64,000 nucleotides of DNA from Carposina sasakii (Eukaryota > Arthropoda > Insecta > Lepidoptera > Carposinidae), in contig CP053153.1 in the NCBI GenBank assembly GCA_014607495.2, positions 11,222,001-11,286,000 on the forward strand, given 5' to 3'. Within the stretch, counting starts at the first letter, position 1. Each line of letters begins with the position of its first letter. Positions 1-12,319 of the stretch are shown piece by piece. A program made the position numbers and the translations under genes. Below the pieces are notes generated by a model, which worked only from the letters and a program-made list of their open reading frames with translations, searched no databases and was not told the DNA's origin.

Positions 1-101
1 TAGAACTACACAAAAGTAGAGTATTTTAATAGGATTCTCGAAACCTAATTTATCATGCCGAATCACCTACATGAAAATTAACTAAAAACCTATATACCTG
101 C

Positions 102-114
102 CCCCCCCCCCTAG
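102..114 (+). repeat. Poly-C tract
   Basis: A run of about a dozen C residues after ATACCTG, the longest G/C homopolymer in the window. A cluster of GTATCG/ATCGTA words follows at 135-165. Confidence 0.7.
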
Positions 115-3100
115 CATGACCACGCATCGTGGATATTGTATCGTACGATATCGTATCGTCTCTATACAAAATACAACATGGCAGCTATATTTATCGTATT
201 TTGACAGGCTTAATTTCGTTAAATCGATTTATCATATCGAGTTTCGCAGGTCATGCTACTAGAGCAGAAGGATAATAAAACAGGCATATAGGTACTTAAA
301 TCCTCAACTATATCTTTATACTACAAGTTAAAGTCAACTTCTATAATGATGGCACATACTTAAACAAAATGTGTTAAACCAGGCTATAAAACTCTTTTTT
401 ATCGCTAATATAAGGGTCGTTGCATACAATACATTTGTATGTATCGCACGATCGGCAATCGTAATTGACGCAGTGCGATGATATCCGCGATGCAAGATCA
501 CGCATCTCGGAGAGATAGCCTTATCCGCTGTGACAATATTTACCTATGTGAAATGCCTAATGATGTTTGGATTAACATAATTGGACAAATATTTATTGTT
601 AATGTCGAATAGATAAAGCAAATAGATAGAAATTCACAAGAAATTATTATAATAGATCGCAGAACGGTTTGTTATTTGTTTTAAAACAATCATCTTATAA
701 TCATTATTTTCTCTACTTTATTACTAAAATTCTATTGCGATACTTTTATCTCTGTCGTGTACTTCACTATTTTCAGCATTGCTACTGATACAACGAATCT
801 TTTAAAAGTGTGTTCCGCGATATATATGGCATCAAGATAAACCTCTACCTATGTATAAAGTGATCACAATGTGGGAGCGTGTTAAAGACCGGTTGGACGC
901 AGTAACGAGCGTTTCGTATACAATAGACCTTTTAACGTCACGCAGCCGTCAATCTCCGGTGGCACGTCAACGTGTCGCCAGTCTGCGCGTACCTTTATTA
1001 TATTTAGAGTGATACACTTTTCTAGGATACGAGAACTAGTGTCAGATATAATGTCACTTACTGATCTAATCAGCGTGAATGTTACGGTTACCCTGCATTA
1101 ATACGGTATACATGTAATTGGATGGCTCAAACTCACTACGTTAAAGCGTCAACGTTAAGAAAGTGCGGTAAAAACCATGATATTCTATTTCCAAGGGTCT
1201 AAATGAACAATTTATAAACACGAAGCTCCAACAACTATGGTCACAAAAACACAGCGAGTCTCGCTCGAATCGTAAGAAAATAAAACATAGCCGAAGAGTG
1301 ACGTGCGTCCGGCGTCACTTAGCAGCGCTGGAATGATGTGACAGGCTTTGCCGAAACGAATTCCATTTATAAATGTAAAAAATTAAAAATAAATAAAACT
1401 ATCCGACTGGCCATTGTGTTCACGTTTTGGAAAAATTTAAATGACCGAATGCTGGCCGCTTTTTGGGGGTCGACATGTCGCTTTCGGCGTTTAAATACAT
1501 ACAGATTCGCGTTAAGCGCCATCTTTTTTCTGTTTTGTGCGCATCACGGGCGACGAACGCGACGCGTTGATTTTGCTCGATTACACTCGGGAGGTCGCGC
1601 GAGTAAGTTGTTAGTGTTCGCGATTTTGACTGCGTGTAAATGCCTTATTCGGAAGCGGTGATAAATTTTAAACGCTTCTCCTTTGTTTCTTGCTCTAACA
1701 ACGATTAAACGCTGTGTGATAGAGTAGGCTCTATTTAATATAAAACTTCGAAAAGAGCTCTATAATTTCAAGTAGAAAATGTAGAGCTCAAAAGTTCATT
1801 TATAAAAAAATCGATCATACAAACGATATTTTATAGATCATATGCGTTTTTATCGAGTCGGCGTGCATCGATTGTTGTTTAGAGTGGCAATATGAATGTA
1901 TTTATTCAGGGCTGGGGGCGGCCGCTAACAATGCTACGCTTGTCGTAGCCGCACACTGCGTAGGGCTGACACATAATCGTTCATTTCTTTAACAGTATTA
2001 ACTATGTTTCATTGTTTGTATGCGAATAATCATAAATTAATAAAGTATACAATCGTAGGAGGGAACGTTTTATGCACAACAATGAAAAGCTCAATCCTAT
2101 ATAACTTTCCTGATACGTCACTTTTTCTTTAGATTAGCTTTGTACATATAGGTATAGGCTCATACTTTGCTTGTGCATAAATTTAGACTGACACGTCTAG
2201 AATTTTTCTTGAAGATATACTATAAGATTTTTAACTTGTAAAACATATAGTTGAAAAGAATACGTCCTTAAGCAACATCCTTAACAGCAGCAGTGTGGTG
2301 TCGTGAATCAGGGCTGACACAGCGGCCGGTGGTCCGCGCATCACCAGCGCGTGCGCACCGCATGTTCGCAGTGCCACCACGCTCATTAACATACAATGAT
2401 ATAGTCATATGGGAAATTGGAAGGACGACAATTAGGAATTCACCTCGATGTGCAAGTTTTACTCGGGAAAGCTTGATAAGGCTGAAATGTCTAAGCCTTA
2501 CGCGCCATACTAAATTGTAAAGGGTTGTAATGTGTACGTTACATACAATTTATTCAAGTCATAGCAATCAAAAAGCTTCTTTACCTAGGAAGTACTTTCT
2601 TAACACTAAGACAGGTCAAGGTGAGAGCTAATGAACTTAGATGTTTACGCTTGTAGGTAGGTAGAGTATGTGCTTTGGTGATCAAGACAACCAGTACCTA
2701 TCACAAAACATAGCTTAAGAGCTTCTTAAGTTTGAAATCTTAATATTTTACAAAACCAGTATCCACTAAAAATACTTCTGTTCTAATATGCATACTCTGG
2801 CTGCTACTGTGCTAGACTAGTAATGTAGCAATATTAAATAATGCCCTGTACTAAGCCGGGTCATATCTCAGTCGCATGTGTTGCTTACAAGCTGCCGGCG
2901 ACGGCTTGTTCCCGTTTTGCTCATTTTGCCGTTTGCATTGTGTATACCGCGGTTACCATTGTTCTTATAAGATATAAATTGGGTTTCAGCGTCCTGCCGG
3001 GTGACAGGTATATTTGAGTCGTCGATTTCTCCCCATAATTAATCCTTATTGTAAACTGGGGCCACCCTTGCTACCGTCGTCTTGTTGTGTCGATTCTGCT

Positions 3101-6100
3101 CTTAATGTTAATTTAATTGACTTAGTATCGAGCCGTATATGTCTTCGATGGTTTGAGAAGCTAATAAATTTGCAATGTCTTTCGGTTGCTGTTTTATATA
3201 TTATAGGGTTGACTGGGTTAACAATATTGGATGCAAGTGGTTGTTGTTGCCCTACTGCAAAGTGGTAGTTCTGGTAAACTTATGTATTTTGGTATAAGAT
3301 AGAAGACTTATGACATAATATCTTGTTTTGAGTTATTATTATCTGTAGTAGGTATTATAAATCTACGCTTATGTTTCTATTACATACCCAGTTTTTAAAT
3401 AGATTAATCACTGTATGTATAGTAGTTAGGTAGGTACGAGTAGGTAGGTACCCACATCTACTTTATAGTTCAAAATTACTGAAATTCGTCTCTATAGAAG
3501 AATTTATCACGTTCTAAATCGACTTTTCCACATCACAAATAAACAAGCTCTAGAATCCATTGAATGTATCGCAAATAAAGCAATAGCAATTATTCTTCAA
3601 TTAAACCTGATATATTCCACCATTCGCACAGTATAAACTTTATGAATAGAGACATTGCGCATGCGATCGTATATACCAGAAAATGCCAATTGAATAACAC
3701 CCCGTCTTTTATAGTTAATTATAGGTAAAAAGTGCTCCGTAAATAAGGTCTAATGTTGCATTAATTAAATACAGTCGAGCAAATAATTTCTCGGAGCATC
3801 ACTCAAGTGTCTTTTTAGCATAAAAAGTAAATTAAGGGCCGATTGTTGAAAAACTACTAGTACCTTATTCCGTATTAGAATTAGTGATTAGCATTTTTTT
3901 AACTCTGACGTTTTGCAGTGCAAACGAGGTGTAAATTAATAAGCGTATAAATTAAGTATAGGAGAATACTAAATTAGCTCATCATTGAAATTAACTTCAT
4001 GCTGTTATACATAGTATTTGTTCCTATGAGACATTGCTTACTCGAGAAAGAACTTTAACTGGGGGAGGTAAAAGTTATGATTTTTTTGTTTTTGAAATAA
4101 AATTTATCAGTGTTTATTTGTGAGTCATAGTTAGATGGTTCGATAAACTATCTGTTGCTTAAGAGGCATCTAGTATACGACTTGTTTAATATGTTGTAAA
4201 GTTTTGTAAGTATTTGAAAAAATGTGGATTCAAGGATTGGTATTTAAGATTAGTACATCAGAGTATTCACACTCTAATCCAAGGCTCCATATCATTGATA
4301 GTAGGTAATCAAATTCTTATGTAGGTAACAAACAAAGTACTACCGTTGAGTAACTTCCTCGCCCAAGTGCACTCAAGGGAAAAGTTATCGCTAAGAATAC
4401 GAGAGTTAGTCTTTTCATTATAATTAGCATCTATGTCTGTTGCAAAGTAGTTCAACCAGGTTCACGGTCGCATGGAGTTGTCACTTAATAATTGGATTGG
4501 TAATGTAATTCACGAGCACTTTTTATATGCTAAAAAAAAAAACTATTTTAGAATTGCAAAAATTCTTAAATTACTTCGTATTACGTCTAGCGTAAAATTA
4601 TGACACCTTTAGTGCGCTATTAAAATGCAATTATAACTCTGTATGTTTTTTAACTGAATTCTCGTGTCTAGTTAATCAAGTAATGCTAAGAACAAGTTCG
4701 TGCGATGCGATCGTTTATGTTTTTTAAATAATTTGATTGATATCATTGTGAAAAGCTTGTGTACTTATTTAAATTACTTATACCTAGTTGTAAAAAATAC
4801 CTGACAATACATATTAATAGAGCGATGCATCGAAAAACATACTTTATTTTTGATAACAACTATTAATAATAGAACATTCAAACCCTGATTTCCTCATTCC
4901 TGAAGCCAATGCCAATAACCATGCTAGTCATAACCTTAATAAAAATTAAGACCGAAATGTCTTACCTAACGTTTTTGTATAAAGTTCAGAAGTCAATCAT
5001 TAGGTCGGTTGTCGGCGGGTGGTTACCGGTTAAAGAAATTAAACGTGGCCGACAAACATTACGTCCATTCGCATGAGTGGCTGTCAGAGAAATGACGCGT
5101 GTACGGCCGACTACCGTCTGACGTGTACGATGTACCCGCTTCCACGAGGAAGCGGTGCTTGACCTATCAGTAAGACTAAAAACTTGTTTTTGTTTTCGCA
5201 GATAACACAAAGCTACTATTTCCAAAAGTTGCTCGAAGTTTTCAGGTTTGGTAGTGTAAATGAAATTGGTACAAAGTAGTGGTAGCTTGCATTCAGTTCT
5301 ACAACTCTATATAAACAGAGGCCATATTGTAGAGTTAGATTACAAACTTTGACACTTTCAAAGTGTTTATATCTAATTGATCAGTCAGATCTTGTAATGC
5401 TCTATATCTAAGCTCTAAATAGATAGGTACAAAAACTACCTATTTAGAGTTCAGGTAGGTACCTACATGCAATAATTTAATTTAATATTTTAGGTATATT
5501 TTTAACTTAAGTACAAAATAAAGTGATTTCAATTGATTTAACATCAAGATTTCAAAGGTGGCAAAGTCAGAGTAATGATTCTAAAGCTTGATTTGAATCA
5601 TTGATGAACTTCCTTTGATATAATCTAGTATTGATCACATTAAATATCCACAATTTAAGATACTTAATTGAAAAATAACCTAACTACCTATACATAAATT
5701 AAACTCAAATAAAATTCAGTTTAAGCGAAAAAAGTACTTCAAGCATCTAAAACGTCGATTTAAAGTAATTGGCCATATATTTATGTACATTTCAATTACT
5801 TTAACGCAGTTTCATATCAATTACTTTTGGCGAAAATCATGACATTCCATTGCCAGTGATAAATATTAATCGATAAACAATTTATCAAAGCTGTTGATTA
5901 CTCTGTCGTGATTTAAAATGTTATATCTCTAAAAGTTAAAATATTGCAAATATGTATTATTAAAAAAAATTATATTTGTTTTTTGCGCTAAAAGTTGACA
6001 TGGTAATTGAATAGAAAAGTTTATATTGAATAAAATAATGTAAGATGACTGGGATAAACATAATTAGGAGAATGGAGTACCTACCTACCTTACTTCCTCT

Positions 6101-6998
6101 TGTAAAAAAAGAATTGTAAAATTATCTGAAGAGTTTCTCTATCAATATGTAGATTTTAACACAACTTTTCACCAATACATTGAGCACAATTTAAATCACC
6201 AAAAAATGTTGTAATACACTACGTACTGGTACTTAATAACCCGTGTAATAAGCAACAAATTAATTTGCAAGGAAAAGAGGCTCATGTTATCTGCTCACCC
6301 TTCATCGAGAATTTCTCGTTAAAAAAATGATCCAATTAAAGGTACCGCGAACCTCCAATACGTTACCGAAAGTTAAAAATCTCGCGCACACCCATTGTAA
6401 TAACGCATGCGCCCTCAATATTAAATTTTAACAAGGTATTAATTAAAAAAACTAAAGCGAAAATATCTTTAAATTTTCTCAGGGCTCGACCCCTTCGCGT
6501 TGTTTTATTTTTAATTCATTTTATTCGGCGCTGACCGAGCCAGGGTCCGCCCATCGGTGATTTAAAACTTTGATTTATCGACGGCAGTGCTTAGCTCGGC
6601 TCGCCTAAGGTAATTATAAATATGACGCGGTGCTAAACCGCGCGAACCGACCCCGCGACCCGTGAGAGTGCGAGCTATAAGTGCGAGCATTCGCGCGAAC
6701 ATGCACATTTATTTTTATACTTCTCGATATTGGACTCAAGAGGCCGCTGTCTTGTTCAGTCGTCTTCGGTCTATCTATAGATATTATTTTCTTGCTACTT
6801 TATATTATGTGATTCACGTGAAACCTTAAAATAGGTTTACCTTTATAGGTTTTTTGTAATGTTCATGGTTAGATGACAGCAACTATGATTGTATTAAATG
6901 AAAATTTTAAGTGAACCTACCTACATAAAATCGGTGTCGCGTCGCCTCGAGTCGGTAAATATCGGATCGGAACATGTTAAAGTAGTTATTGCACCCAT
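115..6998. other. No gene seen; probable upstream intron of the GATA gene
   Basis: AT-rich non-coding sequence with scattered TAGGTAGG words (for example 3425-3455). Short CpG-richer blocks lie at about 1250-1640, 2290-2370, 5000-5160 and 6340-6700. They could be enhancers or unannotated exons, but none shows a GATA finger or a convincing splice pair. Confidence 0.4.
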
Positions 6999-7285
6999 GT
7001 GGGTTTATCGAAACAATTCTTCATTCTTATAGCTTTAATCGCGAGTGAGGAACATGCTGTGGGAACGCGCGAGCATTTTTACGTTTCAATAAATTCGCAC
7101 AGATATTTTGTTCCTTTATCGATATACCACGGTTTCACTGTACAGCTTTGCTTGAATATCGTAGATATTGTAGAAAAGTCAAGTACTTACCTAAACGTAT
7201 GCGATCTAGATGTTTTGCGTCTCAAAATTCAAGCAAAGGCTCAAGGTCCATACATAGGCTTTCATCCTGAAAATATTGTTTTTAA

Positions 7286-8115
7286 CCGACTTCAAAAAAG
7301 GAAGATGTTCTCAATTCGTCTGTATGTATAATATTTTTTTTTTATGTATGTTCACCGATATTTCCGTCAATTATAAACGGATTTCAAATTTTTTTTATTG
7401 GATAGAGTTCACTTCTGAGGTGGTCCCATTTTCACCAGGTCAGGATCTCATGATGGGATCTAGGAGAAATCTAGGGCAACCACCGAAAATTGTATGCTCG
7501 TATGGTGCTTTTGTTACGTAATCATGTTTTACTTAGGTATATGCTTCAGGGTGTCAACATCTAATGCTGCTGTGCTGATGATGAAGCTACAGAACTCCTT
7601 AACGGTTAGGAGTTGGGATACAGTACTGCAATTGGTCAGTGGAAACTATTTAGTAGTATGTAGGGCTTACGTGTTACTTGAATCAACATCTGATGATGCT
7701 GTGCTGATGATGAAGCTACAGAACTCCTTAACGGTTAGGAGTTGGGAGACAGTACTGCAATTGGTCGATGAAAACTATTTAATAGTATATAGGGCTAACG
7801 TGTTACTTGAATCAACATCTGATGTTGCTGTGCTGATGATGAAGCTACAGAACTCCTTAACGGTTAGGAGTTGGGAGACAGTACAGCAATTGGTCGATGA
7901 AAACTATTTAGTAGTGTGTAGGGCTGACGTGTTACTTGAATCAACATCTGATGCTGCTGTGCTGATGATGAAGCTACAGAACTCTTTAACGGTTAGGAGT
8001 TGGGAGACAGTACTGCAATTGGTCGATGAAAACTATACATATGTATGTAGGGCTAACGTGATACTTATACGGGTAGGTACTACTCCTGAGATGGTAACGA
8101 TGAAATCCTTAAGTA
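7286..8115 (+). repeat. Interspersed repeat carrying a 129-bp minisatellite
   Basis: The stretch begins AACCGACTTCAAAAAAGGAA and contains TTCACTTCTGAGGTGGTCCC and CAGGTCAGGATCTCATGATG, words common to a lepidopteran repeat. It then runs into four tandem 129-bp units. The same AACCGACTTCAAA start recurs at 8584. Confidence 0.6.
7572..8060 (+). repeat. Minisatellite, 4 units of 129 bp
   Basis: The anchor GTGCTGATGATGAAGCTACA starts at 7572, 7701, 7830 and 7959, exactly 129 bp apart. Units differ by only a few bases. Because 129 is a multiple of three, one frame stays open across all units and reads VLMMKLQNSLTVRSWETVLQ in each. No start context, splice site or known domain supports a real protein. 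Confidence 0.85.
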
Positions 8116-8502
8116 TACAGGGTGTTTTTTCGTTGCCACCCTTAACTAAGGGTACGTACTCTATACATCAAATAAAGTAAGTTTATGCAAAAAAAAATGC
8201 TGAGAAATGATGTAATTTTTTTAAACAATTTTTTTATTAGGTACTTGATCGGCGAAATGTATAGTGTCCAGTGTTTATGCTAGTTTCTTCATAGACAGAT
8301 ATTAATTATTTCTTGTGATAAATCTTGCTACGGGCGTCTATGTGCATTCATGCAGAAAAACGCAGTCTATTTACTCAACTTTGGACCCTAATATTTTTAA
8401 AACCAGACATTTCCCAGGTATGCTTCCAAGGAAAAAAATGATCGTGATGATGAGGAGATTACGTGGTTTTCGGGAACGTTGACGACCAAAAATCACCATG
8501 TA
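8116..8502 (-). mobile_element. Nonautonomous TACAGGGTG element, copy 1
   Basis: The segment starts TACAGGGTGTTTTTTCGTTG and ends GACCAAAAATCACCATGTA. It is the reverse complement of the copy at 10237-10638, diverged by point changes and small gaps. It has short imperfect inverted ends and no ORF. It sits directly after the minisatellite repeat. Confidence 0.75.
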
Positions 8503-8650
8503 TAAACTAGCATCTATTTAAGTCCACAACGCATTAACACAACTAAAAATCGAGAAATAAAATGACTTAAAAAAAATAATAATAACCGACTTCAAACTTT
8601 AACTAAAAAGCGATAAATAACGTAACTAATGTATCTACTTAATACATATT

Positions 8651-9025
8651 AAATATCTAAAATTATTTAAATATTTACAGCTTAATACCTAATACTTTAA
8701 CAAAGTCATTTTTAACTATTTAAATATTTATAATTATCACTTATTTTTTGGAGTCGGTGCCAGCCAAACCAATAAATGTAATTAAGAAAACTGACCCACA
8801 CTAAATAGTAAAACCAAGAATAGGAAATTGCATTACCGCTGCCTACTACACCGCATTGTATTTTGGCGTGTGTGTGGCGTTGCCAGCCGTCCATCAACAC
8901 AACAGACTACGTTACCTAGGCTGGCACCGACTCCAAAAAATAAGTGTTAATTATAAATATTTAAAAATGACTTTGTTAAAGTATTAGGTATTAAGTTGTA
9001 AATATTTAAATAATTTTAGATATTT
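8651..9025. mobile_element. Foldback element with ~110-bp inverted arms
   Basis: The left arm 8651-8765 and right arm 8919-9025 are reverse complements apart from a small gap and a few changes. The inner edge of each is GGAGTCGGTGCCAGCC or its complement. About 150 bp of unrelated spacer lies between them. No ORF of note. Confidence 0.8.
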
Positions 9026-9106
9026 TTGGATTAATAATATCACATTAATATCACATTGCATACACGTCTTGACGAGATATACATAATATGAGGAGTCGGA
9101 AAGTCT

Positions 9107-9200
9107 AATCAATACAGCGTGGAAAGGCCACCCGCGAGCATTCTCATCTGCAGGCTGCTTCCGACTCGGATGCTTTCCAACAGTTCCAAAATGATGAATA
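9107..9200 (+). mobile_element. Degenerate RTE LINE 3' fragment
   Basis: Pieces CAGCGTGGAAAGGCCACCCG, GCAGGCTGCTTCCGAC, CCAACAGT and ATGATGAAT occur in the same order as in the copy at 40085-40530, with internal deletions. It lies just beyond the foldback element at 8651-9025. Confidence 0.6.
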
Positions 9201-10236
9201 TCCATTGCCATCTTGAAATATACATAATATGCCTAGCATTCTCATCTCACTATGCTTTCTTCCAAACCACCATAAATGCCTAGTGTGACCACATTTCGTA
9301 CTAATTTACAATTTAGCCCAATAAAATATGTAAAGTACAACGAAACAACCAAACAAACAGTGTTTCGCATGTAAATTGGTTCAGTATAAGCAGCTGCCAG
9401 TATTTACGACTTCCCGCACTAGTTTAGTACTGAACCCACTGCACCTGTTTCGATTGATTAATTGAACCTATTGATCTGTAGGTTGTCTTATTTATTTGTA
9501 CCATTCTCGTATTGTAAAAAAAAGGGAAACTGTTATGTGCAAAATTTGCATTTAAACTAGGTTAAGCAAAAGTATAAGAAAAGATACACATTAGTCACTT
9601 ATGATAGTACTTACTCGACTATAAAATTTAGAGAAATGTAAAAATTGTATTCGACCAAGTAATTTAAGATATTCCCTCAGGCGATGAGCTTGTCGCTGAT
9701 CTTTTGCGTCTGACCTCCTGCCATTCTGTATACCTACCCCATTTTTAGGAACAGCCGTGTTTAATACGTCTTCAAAATTGTTTATAATTGATTTTTTTCT
9801 AAAAATAGCACATAATTTTCCGTAATACAGCTAATAAATAATACAAAAACGCAGTAGTCGGCCGGACACGAGCGCATGTGCTCACTCCGTACAGTCCATT
9901 CAATGCAAATGCCTTCGGAGCAGAAATTACCGGCGTTTAGCCGCCTCCCGAACATCATGCCGAATGCTTTTTTTTACTGTTGGTTGCTGAATTGTTCGAA
10001 GAAGATTTATTTGGTTAGTTAGAAACTGCTATTTTATCAGGAAACTTTGTTGGAGGACAAAATCTTATATCTATAGCTAGTAATAATTTTGTTACAACTA
10101 TTATCCATTTTGATGAAACTTGGCATTTATCGAACTTCATCAAAATCTTTTTTTTTAAATTAGTTTTTGAATGAAAAGGTAATAAATATCCATTCTTAGA
10201 CTTTTATATTTTATAATATTTTGATATTAGGTACTA

Positions 10237-10638
10237 TACAGGGTGATTTTTGGTCGTCAACGTTCCCGAAAACTCCGGAATCTCCTCATCATCACGATCA
10301 TTTTTTTCCATGGAAGTATACCTGGGAAGTGTCTAGTTCCAAAGATATTAGGGTCCAAAGTTGAGTAAATAGACTGCGTTTTTCTGCATAAATGCGCATA
10401 GACGTGCGTAACAAGATTTTTTCACGAGAAATAATTAATATCTGTCTATGAAAAAACTAGCATAAACACTGGACACCATAAATTTCGCCCGATCAAGTAA
10501 TTATTATTATTATTTTTTTTTTCAAAAAAAATTTACATCATTTCCCAGCATTTTTTTTTTGCATAAACTTACTTTATTTGATGTACTCGTATAGAGTACG
10601 TACCCTTCGTTAAGGGTGGCAACAAAAAACACCCTGTA
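10237..10638 (+). mobile_element. Nonautonomous TACAGGGTG element, copy 2 (full length)
   Basis: The copy runs from TACAGGGTGATTTTTGGTCG to ACACCCTGTA with TA at both outer edges, about 402 bp. The ends form an imperfect inverted repeat of about 20 bp. A TA target and short TIRs suggest a mariner-mobilised MITE; this is inference. Confidence 0.75.
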
Positions 10639-10750
10639 TATGTAATAGGATAGAATTTGCATGAATTAATCGAACACTAGAATAAATATGTGTTTTTAAG
10701 TATCAATGTATTGCAAAATACAATAGTGTTGTTTAGCTATACCTTTTCGT

Positions 10751-10788
10751 AGTAGGCTCGTAGCGCCTGCTAACGCGCTACGAAAAGC
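10751..10788. repeat. Short inverted repeat, CGTAGCG...CGCTACG
   Basis: TCGTAGCGCCTGCTAACGCG followed by CTACGA forms an 8-9 bp stem directly before the foldback MITE at 10790. It may be part of the same or another element. Confidence 0.4.
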
Positions 10789-10789
10789 G

Positions 10790-11012
10790 TCCTGCACCCG
10801 TATGATGGAATTTTGTGAGAGCAAGATGTCTCACTTTTAAACGTCAAATCAAACAGAGCTAAGTAATAACTAGACAACTAGTGTCTTTTCTAATCCTTAA
10901 GTCTATTTGTTACATGCCAAGTGTACACTTAGTTTATCTAGTTTTTAATAGCTCTGTGAATTTGACGTCAAAAAGTGAGACATCTCGCTCTCACCAAATT
11001 CATCATAGGGGG
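10790..11012. mobile_element. Foldback MITE
   Basis: The left part TATGATGGAATTTTGTGAGA then GCAAGATGTCTCACTTTTAA is mirrored on the right by AAAAGTGAGACATCTCGCTC then TCACCAAATTCATCATA. The inverted similarity continues inward to the AACTAGA words near the centre. Confidence 0.7.
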
Positions 11013-11819
11013 CTGGCTTTACCGTTGTACTTATCAATTTACATTGCAGCATGAATTATTATTTTAATTATAGATTTATTATAAAATGAATTAGTTGACA
11101 AAGGTAATTTTTTTTAAAGGTAATTTAACTTTTTCGCTTGGTGTATTAGGTAGTGATGAAAGTTTTGTCAATGTTTTGTAGTTGAAAATTTCCTGACTCT
11201 ACCATAAAATCTGCTTTAAACAACATCTACTTACAGATACTTAATAGAAATTTGCAGATTTTTTAATCAATTAAACGCTTTGTTCAACTATGCAATAAAT
11301 ACCAGTGCCTAACAAGTGTATAGAAGGTCGTTCGACTTCATGTTAACGATGATGCATGGGCAGGAGCGTGCGCACATCTCAATCCATCTTGCATTCCTGC
11401 ACTTTTGCGCACCGATACGTTATGGTGTCCTGGTAATTCATTACGCATTACTTAGTTGCGGTGTTGCCCTATCTTATCTAATTCATTGCTATAAAATAAT
11501 GTATTTATTTTATGCAATTCTCGAGACTATGCTGTCCAGTTTTTTCTCTTTAGTAATTCTTTACAAATGAATTGAAACGTAGAATATTAAATGAAGGACC
11601 TAAAGATAGACCTTTCGATCTATATCGTAGATGAGTCTATGTAGTTTTAGAACGAATAGATACCAGTGGCGCCATCCATCAATGTCTAACTGAACTAATT
11701 ACTGCGCCCACCGTACAGCCAGCCTGGCAACTCCATGCTTCCAAGTCGTGAGCTACGAAGAACGATTGAAACGTCTAGGAAGGCGTTCTTTTTTGATTTT
11801 CTTTGTAAGAAAAGAAATT

Positions 11820-12310
11820 TGGCAGCATGAATGGCGGAGCGGCGTGACGTCGGCGTGTCGATTACGATTCGAACACGTCGATGGTAATCTCGAACGACGC
11901 GGTTTGATGTGTCAATCCGAGCGCGCGTCGATCGGTATCGCCCGATAGCTCCTATTGGGCAACCGCCGCGCTTTGTTATCCACCGATTTACAAAACTCGA
12001 CGGGCCGTAGCGGAGGTGAATTGAGTTCGAAACGCTTTCCCTAGCCGTCGCGGGCCGGAGTGAGTGTTCTCATTTGCATTGACAATTAAAGGGTCGAGTG
12101 GAGTGACTCGTCCTATTTACGTAGTCGCCGGCATGCGGCACGCCGATCGAGGCTCTGCGGCCGGACCTGGCTGCGATCCGCACACAAATAAATCGTTAAG
12201 CGAATTTCCCAACATGGCTTCCGCGAGTACGGCCAATGGGAGGCAGGGGGCGGCGCGGGGCGGGGGCCGCGGTGCATCTTCGTGTGAAAATTTCAAAAAT
12301 TATGATCATC
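11820..12310. promoter_or_regulatory. CpG-rich block, possible promoter or conserved element
   Basis: This is among the most CpG-dense stretches of the window (GGCGGAGCGGCGTGACGTCG, GGGCGGGGGCCGCGG). It lies about 4 kb upstream of the GATA finger exon and contrasts with AT-rich surroundings. Frames within it are short and have no known domain. An alternative promoter or enhancer is possible but not shown. Confidence 0.3.
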
Positions 12311-12319
12311 GCTTTCATT

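Noticed and set aside
7572..8060. CRISPR-like array
   Set aside because: Units are contiguous 129-bp tandem copies without unique spacers, in a eukaryotic context.
7494..8180. 228-codon protein gene
   Set aside because: The open frame follows from the 129-bp repeat unit; there is no start context, domain or splice support.
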